DNA of 64,000 bases from Bacteroidota bacterium (GTDB lineage Bacteria; Bacteroidota; Ignavibacteria; Ignavibacteriales; Melioribacteraceae): contig JAEWUC010000008.1 in the NCBI GenBank assembly GCA_023397505.1, positions 769,761 through 833,760 of the forward strand. The letters are read 5' to 3'. The translations under genes and the position numbers were made by a program. Below are positions 27,189-34,877 of the stretch, piece after piece. The notes beneath the pieces are model-generated. The model was not told the DNA's origin and did no database searches. It saw nothing but the letters and a program-made list of their open reading frames with translations. Within the stretch, counting starts at the first letter, position 1. The number at the start of each line of letters is the position of its first letter.

Positions 27189-27593
27189 ATGGGTCAACAA
27201 CAATTATTACTTATCGTTCTCGGCGTTATCATAGTTGGTATCGCTGTTGTAGTTGGTATTAATGTTTTCACTGCAAGCAGTTTTCAAGCTAATCAAGATG
27301 CTGTTGTAGCAGATTGTACAAATCTAGCTTCTATGGCACAACAACATTATAGAAAACCTGCTGCACTTGGCGGCGGCGGAAATGCTTTTGATAATTCAAA
27401 TGGTGGAACAGCCTGGGCTATTCCAGCACAATTAGATACAACAGGAAATGGCTTTTATTCAGCTGTAGTTGCTGCTGATGCAGTTACTATCACTGGAGTA
27501 GGTACTGAAACTAGTGCCGATGGAACAGTAAATGTGGTTATGGTAGTTGGGCCAAATGCTATTACAAGTACGAATACTACACCGGCACCTTAA
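27189..27593 (+). CDS. atypical type IV pilin-like protein 2, probable major subunit
   Basis: 134 residues with a very strong ribosome-binding site (AAAGGAG, 6 bases before ATG). It begins MGQQQLLLIVLGVIIVGIAV and is a clear paralogue of pilin 1: ASMAQQHYRKPAALGGGGNA aligns with the ASHAQQFFLKPKALGGGARN stretch of pilin 1. It also has Gly2, Gln after it, and no Glu5. Its own candidate promoter, the strong initiation site and a following strong terminator suggest it is the most expressed subunit, an inference. The C-terminus (VVGPNAITSTNTTPAP) is short and polar, without the disulfide loop of Gram-negative type IVa pilins. Confidence 0.75.
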   Translation: MGQQQLLLIVLGVIIVGIAVVVGINVFTASSFQANQDAVVADCTNLASMAQQHYRKPAALGGGGNAFDNSNGGTAWAIPAQLDTTGNGFYSAVVAADAVTITGVGTETSADGTVNVVMVVGPNAITSTNTTPAP

Positions 27594-27616
27594 TTTATTT
27601 ATCAGTTTCTAATATT

Positions 27617-27646
27617 AGGCGGATAAAATTTATCCGCCTTTTTTTG
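27617..27646 (+). terminator. rho-independent terminator after the pilin genes
   Basis: An 11-bp perfect stem, AGGCGGATAAA (27617-27627) and TTTATCCGCCT (27629-27639), is followed by seven T. It separates the pilin genes from the assembly genes, which allows different expression levels. The rest of the 373-base gap to 27967 holds the element at 27821-27835 and no gene. Confidence 0.92.
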
Positions 27647-27820
27647 TTTTAAAGAGAAATAATCTTTTTCCGTCGGTTACCGCTAAAGATTAATAGAGAA
27701 AAATTACAGTTTCTAATTGATTAAAGTCAAACGGCTATAATCTCTCAACTTTTCCTTAAATCTTCCTTTAATTAAAAGAAATAAATACGATAATTAATAA
27801 GCTCAAAACTTTTTTAAGGT

Positions 27821-27835
27821 TGGTTTGATATTTGT
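27821..27835 (+). promoter_or_regulatory. sigma-54-like element before the assembly operon
   Basis: TGGTTTG (27821-27827) and TTGT (27832-27835) with GG-N10-G spacing. The 15-base box differs from the one before pilin 1 at only two positions (TGGTT-C/T-GATATTTG-A/T), which suggests a shared control site. It lies about 130 bases before the PilC-like gene. Confidence 0.4.
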
Positions 27836-27966
27836 ACCGTATCACAGAAATTAATAACCAATTGTTGTAATGCAAATAAATAATTAACTTTTTTTAATAA
27901 TTTTCATAAATTGAAGCGGGTTAAATTGTTATTTTATCCCACATTAATGAATTAACAAGATTAATT

Positions 27967-29310
27967 ATGATAGAAGTAAGATTTACAGCTTTACGTGTAA
28001 ACGGACAGACAGTTAGCGGTACTTTCAGTGAACCAACGTTTAAAGAGGCAAAACAAAAAGTTCACAAACTTGCCGAAAAACACCAGCTTAAAATAAGCTC
28101 TGTTGAAAAAAAGAATACTTATATCTACAAAATTAAGCGGGGCAGCGAAAAACCGATTACCGGCGAACAACGGGCTTTCACAAAAGATGAAGTTGTGAAT
28201 GCATTAAGAAAACTTGGTTATCAAGTTATTTCAGTAAATAGAAAGCTTTTAGATTTTAGCCCCAAACCACCAACGCAGGATATTGTTGCTTATGTAAAAA
28301 TCAGTGCGGAATTATTAGAGCAAAAATTACCTTACAGCGAAGTTCTTACTTTGTTAATTAATGATATCGAAAATAAAACCTTACGAGAAACGCTAAGACA
28401 GATAAACAACGAATTGAAAAAAGGCGCCGACGGCGAAGCTACATTTATGAGATACCAGGGTATATTCGGAAAATTTACTGCGTACATGCTTGGTCTCGCA
28501 TCAAAAAGCGGTAACATGGCGGAAATTTATCGAGCCACCGCAAAGTTTCTTGAAAGACGACAGGAGTTTAAGAAAAGTTTAAGAAGCGCACTTATTACTC
28601 CAATGATAACATTGTTCGTCTTGTTTTTAGCCGTACTTTTTTATGTGGGATATATTTTCCCTGAAACAGCAAAACTGTTTGTGAAATTTAAAATCGAATT
28701 ACCGCCGATGACTGCTGCTACATTAAAGCTAAGTGATTTATTGATTAATAATGCACTGCTTGTTGCGATAGTATGTATTGTTCCCCCGATCGTTCTTGCA
28801 TATTTCGCAAAGACAAAAGCGGGTAAACTTATAATTGATAAATACATGTTGAAAATACCTATAGTCGGCTCTCTTGTTCACAAAACTTTGATTGAAGTTT
28901 TTTGCCGTGTGTTTTATACTTTGTACAGCGGTTCTGCCGAAAGTATCGAGCCGATTAGAATAGCGGCGGAAGCGACAGACAATAGTTATTTTGAACAGCA
29001 AATAAAAAATGTTGCAATACCGATGATGATTAAACGCGGTATCGGAATTACTGATGCATTCCAGGCGAGCGGTGTTTTTACTGATACAGCACTGTCAAGA
29101 TTTCACTCCGGCGAAGAAACAGGCACAATTAAAAACACAGCTTTGCAGCTCGCAAATTATTATGAAAGCGAAACTGTGTTCAGGTTAAAAAATGTTATTG
29201 AAATGATCCAGGTTTTTATAGCTATGGTTATTATGATTGTTATGATTGGTTTAACATTGGTTAGCGCTGAGACCGCAACAATAAGTCCTAAATCACCGAC
29301 GATGAAATAA
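27967..29310 (+). CDS. PilC/GspF-type inner-membrane platform protein
   Basis: 447 residues. An N-terminal region of about 105 residues with two small alpha/beta units precedes the first T2SSF domain (about 110-225; LEQKLPYSEVLTLLINDIEN, GLASKSGNMAEIYRATAKFL), membrane helices near 208-230 and 258-278, a second T2SSF domain (about 300-400; EVFCRVFYTLYSGSAESIEP, FHSGEETGTIKNTALQLANY) and a final helix near 415-440. The GxxSGN and GEETG motifs mark the family. PilC/GspF proteins couple cytoplasmic ATPases to pilin insertion and extraction. The PilB gene follows after 12 bases. The gene is the first of a run of six closely spaced assembly genes. Confidence 0.9.
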   Translation: MIEVRFTALRVNGQTVSGTFSEPTFKEAKQKVHKLAEKHQLKISSVEKKNTYIYKIKRGSEKPITGEQRAFTKDEVVNALRKLGYQVISVNRKLLDFSPKPPTQDIVAYVKISAELLEQKLPYSEVLTLLINDIENKTLRETLRQINNELKKGADGEATFMRYQGIFGKFTAYMLGLASKSGNMAEIYRATAKFLERRQEFKKSLRSALITPMITLFVLFLAVLFYVGYIFPETAKLFVKFKIELPPMTAATLKLSDLLINNALLVAIVCIVPPIVLAYFAKTKAGKLIIDKYMLKIPIVGSLVHKTLIEVFCRVFYTLYSGSAESIEPIRIAAEATDNSYFEQQIKNVAIPMMIKRGIGITDAFQASGVFTDTALSRFHSGEETGTIKNTALQLANYYESETVFRLKNVIEMIQVFIAMVIMIVMIGLTLVSAETATISPKSPTMK

Positions 29311-29322
29311 TATGGTGTATTA

Positions 29323-31110
29323 ATGCTCGAATCACAACTTGAAATGGCGGATAAAATCGGGTACCTTTTATTAAAGAAAGGTATAATCGATTCTAAAATT
29401 CTTGAGCAGGCGCTAAAACTAAAAGACGCTGATCTACTAAAACAAAAGCGAAATCTCGCGCAAATTCTCGTTGATGAATTTAAATTTGATCACGATATTA
29501 TTTTTAGAGAAGTCGCGGTTTTATATGCTTTTAAAGAGTTGAATATTCATCCCGAAGAATTGTCCGAAGAAAGAGTAAATGAAATAAAAGCTCTTATGAA
29601 TAAACAAGGGCAGGATGTTCGCAAAATGTTAATCGAACACCGCGTTATTCCATTTAAGTTTGACGAACGGCAAAGAGATAAATTAATTTTAGCGGCAGTT
29701 GATCCTACAGATAGAAACCTTGCCAAAATCGCATTCACGCTAAACGCAAAAAAATACGAAATCAATTACCTTCGTAAAAGAGATTACGATAAATTAATCG
29801 GCATGCTTATCTCATCTGAAAATGAATTTCTTAAAGCGATTGAAAATGCCGCAGAAGAAATGCAGATGCCGCAGGATGAAGTATCAATTAATGAAGACGA
29901 ACTTGATGCCGAGATAAATAAAAGCGCATTGATAAATCTTATTGAGGCTGCTCTTGTTGAAGGAGTTCGCAAAGGAGTTAGCGATATTCACATACTTCCA
30001 AGATCGGCAAATAGAACCGAAATACATTTTAGACTTGACGGCAAACTTCAGCTTTGGCATGCTCAGGAAAATACAATGCCCGAAGCTTTGATGGCTGTTG
30101 TTAAAGACCGTTCAAAAGGTATGGATAGGTTTGAAAGGGAAAAAGCTCAGGACGGTTTTATTCAAAGAGAGATTGACGGACATATAATTCGTTTCAGAGT
30201 TTCTGTTCTTCCCACCGTCGGTACAGAAATCAAAAACAAATTTGAAAGCATTGTAATAAGAATTCTTGACGATAGAAAAGTTATTAAAGATTTGGGCAAG
30301 CTCGGTTTAACCGGTTATGCAAATCAAGCTTTTGTAAAAGCGATCAATCAGCCGCAGGGCATGATTATTTTAACAGGTCCTACAGGAAGCGGAAAATCTA
30401 CTACTCTTGTCGCGGCTTTGTATCAAGTTATTAATCCAACAAAAAATGTTTTAACTGTCGAAGACCCAGTTGAGTATGTTATAGAAGGCGCACGCCAATT
30501 AAAGATCGGTTACAAAATGAACTTTGAACAAGCGATTCGATCAATCTTGCGCCACGATCCTGATATTGTTCTTGTTGGCGAAATGCGCGATAAAGAAACC
30601 GCCGAAACCGCTATCAAACTTGCGAATACTGGTCACTTAACTTTTTCAACACTTCACACAAATGATGCGCCGAGTGCTGTTGCGCGTCTTTATAAAATGG
30701 GCGTTGAACCTTTTCTTATAGCCTATGCAATTAACATTATAGTTGCTCAGCGTCTTATCAGAAAATTATGCGATTCATGTAAACGAAAAGTTACAAATAT
30801 TGAAGATGTTGTTGCGGGCGCGGGATTAAAAATTGAAGAATGGCAAGGATTAGAAATTTATGAAGAAGTGGGCTGCGATAAATGCAATCATACAGGTTTT
30901 AAAGGAAGAATGGCAATTCATGAAGCGCTTTATTTTACAAAAGAAATTAGAAGATTAATCGTTCGTTCCGGCGAAGAAGTTGATGAAGAAGCCGTCCGCG
31001 ATCAAGCAAGGAAGGACGGTACATTTAGTTTGAGGGATTCAGGTTTTGAAAAAGTTAAACTTGGTTTAACTTCTATACGTGAAGTACTCGGCGCAACAAT
31101 GGAAGATTAG
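29323..31110 (+). CDS. PilB/GspE-type assembly ATPase
   Basis: 595 residues. An N-terminal MshEN-like domain (about 8-160) is followed by the secretion-ATPase core: Walker A GPTGSGKST (352-360), the Asp-box EDPVEYVIEGA (380-390), Walker B ILRHDPDIVLVGEMRD (408-423) and the His-box TGHLTFSTLHTNDA (436-449). A four-cysteine zinc site (C483, C486, C518, C521; CDSCKRK and CDKCNHTG) is typical of PilB, GspE and MshE. It powers pilin polymerisation. The MshEN domain binds cyclic-di-GMP in MshE and its relatives; whether it does here needs the arginine positions checked. Confidence 0.94.
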   Translation: MLESQLEMADKIGYLLLKKGIIDSKILEQALKLKDADLLKQKRNLAQILVDEFKFDHDIIFREVAVLYAFKELNIHPEELSEERVNEIKALMNKQGQDVRKMLIEHRVIPFKFDERQRDKLILAAVDPTDRNLAKIAFTLNAKKYEINYLRKRDYDKLIGMLISSENEFLKAIENAAEEMQMPQDEVSINEDELDAEINKSALINLIEAALVEGVRKGVSDIHILPRSANRTEIHFRLDGKLQLWHAQENTMPEALMAVVKDRSKGMDRFEREKAQDGFIQREIDGHIIRFRVSVLPTVGTEIKNKFESIVIRILDDRKVIKDLGKLGLTGYANQAFVKAINQPQGMIILTGPTGSGKSTTLVAALYQVINPTKNVLTVEDPVEYVIEGARQLKIGYKMNFEQAIRSILRHDPDIVLVGEMRDKETAETAIKLANTGHLTFSTLHTNDAPSAVARLYKMGVEPFLIAYAINIIVAQRLIRKLCDSCKRKVTNIEDVVAGAGLKIEEWQGLEIYEEVGCDKCNHTGFKGRMAIHEALYFTKEIRRLIVRSGEEVDEEAVRDQARKDGTFSLRDSGFEKVKLGLTSIREVLGATMED

Positions 31111-31207
31111 TTCGTTTAAACAGATTTATTAAAAATATTTTTTTCTATATTGTTTATTAAAATAGAATGTTAATTACATTAATCTATTACAAACTCGGTA
31201 ATTGTTG

Positions 31208-32434
31208 ATGATCAACGAAGCAAAACAAGTTCTTGCTACTTTTGCCCAAAATATACCTTCAACAATATTGGGCCCGGAAAGAGTCCGCTTCATTTCGGAA
31301 AACATAAACTCAATTCCTCAAAACCAAAAGTTATTAATCATCAATCTTGTTAATCATATACTTTCTACAATGATTGACCGGAATGCTTCCGATGTTGAAA
31401 TGGGAGGAGTGGGTACGCAGGGATTTATTTGGTTCAGAATTTTCGGCAACAAAGAACGTGTTAAAGATTTGCCTCAATTAACCGAAGACGAATCTGCGGT
31501 CTTGATCTTAAGTATATTAAATAAAAATCAATTCGAATATTTGTTGGATTTCAGAAACCTTGATTTCAGTTATTCATTTCGATACGAAAAGCTTGGGCGC
31601 AATGTAAGATTTAGAGCCGATTGTTATTTTGATCTCGATACGCTTGCATTAAATATGCGTTCAATACAAGCCACTGTTCGCCCGGTTGATTCGCTTGGCT
31701 TTCATCCTTATGCAGTTAAAATGATGAGCCATAATTACATAAAGTTCGGACTTTCGTTAATCACTGGTATAACCGGTTCCGGTAAATCAACAACACTCGA
31801 TGCAATTATTGATATGCACAACCAGTTTGATCCGTGCCATATAGTAATAATTGCTTCACCGGTAGAATTTGTTCATATATCTAAAGCATCAATAATAAAA
31901 CACCGCGAAGTCGGCAGAGATGTTCTAACATTTAAAGAAGGCGTAATTCAAGCTTTAAGACAAGATCCGGATATAATTGTAATTGGTGAAATGAGAGACC
32001 CGGAAACAATTTTATCGGCTCTCGAGGTTACCGATACCGGTCATAAAGTTTTTTCGACCTTGCATACTTCTTCGGCTGTGGAATCGATAGACAGAATTAT
32101 TGCAGAAGTTCATCCCAACGAGCAAGAAAGAGTGCGCAACCGTCTTGCTGATGTTTTAATTACGATAGTTTCTCAAAAGCTTGTTCCGAGCCTCGACGGC
32201 AAGCGCGTGATGGCAAAAGAGGTTTTAATAGTAACTCCGAGCGTAAAAGCGGCAATAAAGAACAATAATACAAGTGAAATCTACATGATGATTAACCAAG
32301 GCAAGGATCAGGGCATGATTACGATGGAACAGGATTTGCTAAGGTTATACTTTGAAAAAAAGATATCGAAGGAAAATGCTATCGCGTACTCAAACAACAA
32401 AACAAGAATTCTTCAGCTTATGAAGGCAACATAA
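31208..32434 (+). CDS. PilT/PilU-type retraction ATPase
   Basis: 408 residues from ATG 31208 (two in-frame TTG codons precede it). It has Walker A GITGSGKST (near 187-195), an Asp-box SPVEFVHIS, Walker B ALRQDPDIIVIGEMRDPET and the His-box DTGHKVFSTLHTSSAVES. No zinc cysteines and no N-terminal MshEN domain are present, which separates it from PilB. The AIRNLIRE motif of canonical PilT is replaced by a diverged segment (VKAAIKNNNTSEIYMM). Presence of a PilT-like ATPase suggests a retractile pilus rather than a type II secretion pseudopilus. The C-terminus, 1 base before the next gene, indicates an operon. Confidence 0.9.
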   Translation: MINEAKQVLATFAQNIPSTILGPERVRFISENINSIPQNQKLLIINLVNHILSTMIDRNASDVEMGGVGTQGFIWFRIFGNKERVKDLPQLTEDESAVLILSILNKNQFEYLLDFRNLDFSYSFRYEKLGRNVRFRADCYFDLDTLALNMRSIQATVRPVDSLGFHPYAVKMMSHNYIKFGLSLITGITGSGKSTTLDAIIDMHNQFDPCHIVIIASPVEFVHISKASIIKHREVGRDVLTFKEGVIQALRQDPDIIVIGEMRDPETILSALEVTDTGHKVFSTLHTSSAVESIDRIIAEVHPNEQERVRNRLADVLITIVSQKLVPSLDGKRVMAKEVLIVTPSVKAAIKNNNTSEIYMMINQGKDQGMITMEQDLLRLYFEKKISKENAIAYSNNKTRILQLMKAT

Positions 32435-32435
32435 T

Positions 32436-33995
32436 ATGAAACAGGTTTGTTGTCTATATTGCGAAGGTACTGACGCTAAACTTGCAGTTATCGGGAAAGA
32501 AAAAGATGAAGTGCGAATTCTGCGTGTAGCATCTTTGAATTTGTCCAAAGCGGTACTCGCAACATCGCAGCGCAATGTATATGCCGAGTTGAATAAAGTT
32601 GAAAGCCCGGGAGATATTTCTTTTGATAGTCTTGACAGCGGCGCAATATCGCCTGTTGAAGAAGAGACCGATACATCCGACGCCGGTTTAATCAATTCCG
32701 CTTTATATGGTTTTAAGCTTCCGTCAATGCAGTTTATACCTGTTGTTACTGAGCCGACCGCCAACTTGCATGTTTATGAAGGACCCCGCGACGATAACAA
32801 GAAAAAGCTACTTCAATCAGTTATTGCGGATATTAAAAGTGCGAAAGGTCTTACAGTTACCCCGGATAATCTAGATGTATTTGAGTTGAATGAAAAACAA
32901 ATGCTCGGAATTTTTCTTGAAGGTGAAATCCCCAGCGTTAATCTCATTAATCTTTTGGCAAATTATAATAAACGCCGCTACCTAAAAATTCCAACAATAA
33001 AAAGCGCAGAGCTTTCTTTAGCTTATTATGTAAGTAAATCAAATAAATTTTTCCCTGAAGATTATACGCTTATAATTTACATTGGTAAAGAATACAGCCG
33101 TTTGCTTTTTCTAGAGGGACAGAAATTAAAACACATCGGAACTACACTTGATATCGGAACGAAAAATCTGCACACATACGATGTATATTTCTCAAAAATT
33201 CTTCTCGAGATGGAAAACGGCGGTATCCCCAAATTAGATAACATAATTCTTTGCGGCGAGGACAGATCAGAAAATCTAATTCTTTCATTCTTTGGTACTT
33301 TCCCCGAAGCTAATGTTTCCGAGTTAAGGTTTGAAAATTTCAACACTGTTTCGATAAACGAAGAAGAAACTAAAAATCTAGCACTGTTTGCAATTCCTAT
33401 AGCATCGGCAATAGAATATTTTGATGAATTAGATAAAGTTTATTCAGGTATAAATTTTTTACCCCGATACATTCAAGAAAATCAAAAATTTCTCCAATTC
33501 GGCTGGCACAGTTATGCCCTGCTTCCTATTGTTTTCGGCGCTGCGCTCTTCTTTACAATCCAAATTTTATCAAACGACAGAACAATTAAAGAATTGGATA
33601 CGGAGATTGAGCGGTTGACGCAACGACAAACACAGAACCAAGCAATTGTTGACGAAATTAATCCGCTCGATAACCGAATAAATAGTTTTGACGCAACACA
33701 GGCAATCCTAGATTCAGCTGCAATTGGTTCAGGTATTTGGAATAAATCTTTGACTGAAGTTTCGGATTTTATGGAGCGTAGAAGAAATTTTTGGATTACA
33801 AAGTTGGAAAATACTTCCGAAGATAATGTTACTATAAACGGCTATTCATTAACAAGAAGTGTTTTAACAGAGTTTGCCGACAGCAACCGCACTGCAACGT
33901 TGAAAACCATTAATTACGAACCGCTTCGTGAAAAGAGTGCTTTTTCTTATCAAATGTTTTTTAAACTTGAGCCGGATACATCTAAGGTAAAATGA
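32436..33995 (+). CDS. PilM-PilN fusion (GspL-like) alignment protein
   Basis: 519 residues. The N-terminal two thirds (about 1-335) resembles the actin-like PilM fold: strands such as DYTLIIYIGKEYSRLLFLEG and the late motif LDNIILCGEDRSENLILSFF. It is followed by INFLP (339-343), the conserved N-terminal signature of PilN, then a membrane helix (358-378), a coiled coil (380-405) and a periplasmic domain. In most type IV pilus systems PilM and PilN are separate genes; the joined form matches GspL of type II secretion. It begins 1 base after the PilT-like gene and its stop overlaps the next ATG by 4 bases. Confidence 0.75.
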   Translation: MKQVCCLYCEGTDAKLAVIGKEKDEVRILRVASLNLSKAVLATSQRNVYAELNKVESPGDISFDSLDSGAISPVEEETDTSDAGLINSALYGFKLPSMQFIPVVTEPTANLHVYEGPRDDNKKKLLQSVIADIKSAKGLTVTPDNLDVFELNEKQMLGIFLEGEIPSVNLINLLANYNKRRYLKIPTIKSAELSLAYYVSKSNKFFPEDYTLIIYIGKEYSRLLFLEGQKLKHIGTTLDIGTKNLHTYDVYFSKILLEMENGGIPKLDNIILCGEDRSENLILSFFGTFPEANVSELRFENFNTVSINEEETKNLALFAIPIASAIEYFDELDKVYSGINFLPRYIQENQKFLQFGWHSYALLPIVFGAALFFTIQILSNDRTIKELDTEIERLTQRQTQNQAIVDEINPLDNRINSFDATQAILDSAAIGSGIWNKSLTEVSDFMERRRNFWITKLENTSEDNVTINGYSLTRSVLTEFADSNRTATLKTINYEPLREKSAFSYQMFFKLEPDTSKVK

Positions 33996-34876
33996 GCAGC
34001 AAAGTTAAAAATACTATAATCATCCTGGTAATTATTGTTTTTATCGCGCTCGCCGGCGGGTTGTTTAATTATGTTTATCTTCGCGGAAAAGTAAACGAAC
34101 GCGAGAAAAAATTAAAAGATCTTAAAATGTACCAGATGGATACGGAAGCTTTGAAAGAGCAGTTGGAATTTTTGAAAAAGCGTGTTGCCGAGCTCGACTC
34201 AATTCTCTCAAATAGAAAATACAATATACCCTTCAATCTTTCTCAGTCGTCATTCTTCGATTTTGTTAATCAAACTTCATACTCGTTCTCATCAAATTCT
34301 TTTGTGAATATTGAGTACATTGATATGGAAACAACCCCGCACTTTAACATATTCCATTATACGCTTGCGGGTTCCGCTGAGTTCAACGATTTTATGAGAT
34401 TAGTTTACGCAATTGAAGAGAGTAAATTGTTAAAGAAAATATCAGGTGTGAACCTAAGCAATAACGTTAAAGTCGATGAAGACGGCACACCGCATTATCT
34501 CGTTACTTTCACTTTTAAAACGGCAGTTTATTATTCTAATGATGATAGATTTTATGTTAAAGAGTTTAAAGAAAATACACTTGAACCGAATCCTTCCTAT
34601 GATATTTTTTATCCTTTGGTACGTAATGAAATACCCCCCAACACTGACGAACAACTTGACGTGCAGAATGCAGTATTGCTTGCGTTAATACCGGACGGGG
34701 CATTCCTTTCCGATGCAAACGGAAATACATTTTTACTTTGGGAAGGCGACAAAGTTTATCTCGGTTATTTAACAAACATTAATTATCAAAACAGCGAAGT
34801 TAGTTTCGTTCTCAACAAAGGCGGCATTATCGAAACTAAAACGCTTAAACTTGAAAAAGGAAAAGCTGGGAAATAA
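33992..34876 (+). CDS. PilO-like alignment protein with a PilP-like C-terminal domain
   Basis: 294 residues. A membrane helix (7-28), a coiled coil (34-73) and a ferredoxin-like periplasmic domain (about 85-190) match PilO/GspM architecture. The last 90 residues (VLLALIPDGAFLSDANGNTF, then LLWEGDKVYLGYLTNINYQN) look like the beta-rich domain of PilP that docks to the secretin. Separate pilP is absent, so a PilO-PilP fusion is inferred. The ATG overlaps the upstream stop; the secretin ATG follows the stop by 1 base. The assignments are by layout and order, not by strong motifs. Confidence 0.65.
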   Translation: MSSKVKNTIIILVIIVFIALAGGLFNYVYLRGKVNEREKKLKDLKMYQMDTEALKEQLEFLKKRVAELDSILSNRKYNIPFNLSQSSFFDFVNQTSYSFSSNSFVNIEYIDMETTPHFNIFHYTLAGSAEFNDFMRLVYAIEESKLLKKISGVNLSNNVKVDEDGTPHYLVTFTFKTAVYYSNDDRFYVKEFKENTLEPNPSYDIFYPLVRNEIPPNTDEQLDVQNAVLLALIPDGAFLSDANGNTFLLWEGDKVYLGYLTNINYQNSEVSFVLNKGGIIETKTLKLEKGKAGK

Positions 34877-34877
34877 A

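Noticed and set aside
34851..34877. Secretin start at 34851
   Set aside because: The extra residues are basic and lie inside the end of the preceding gene; ATG 34878 has a better ribosome-binding site and begins a signal peptide.
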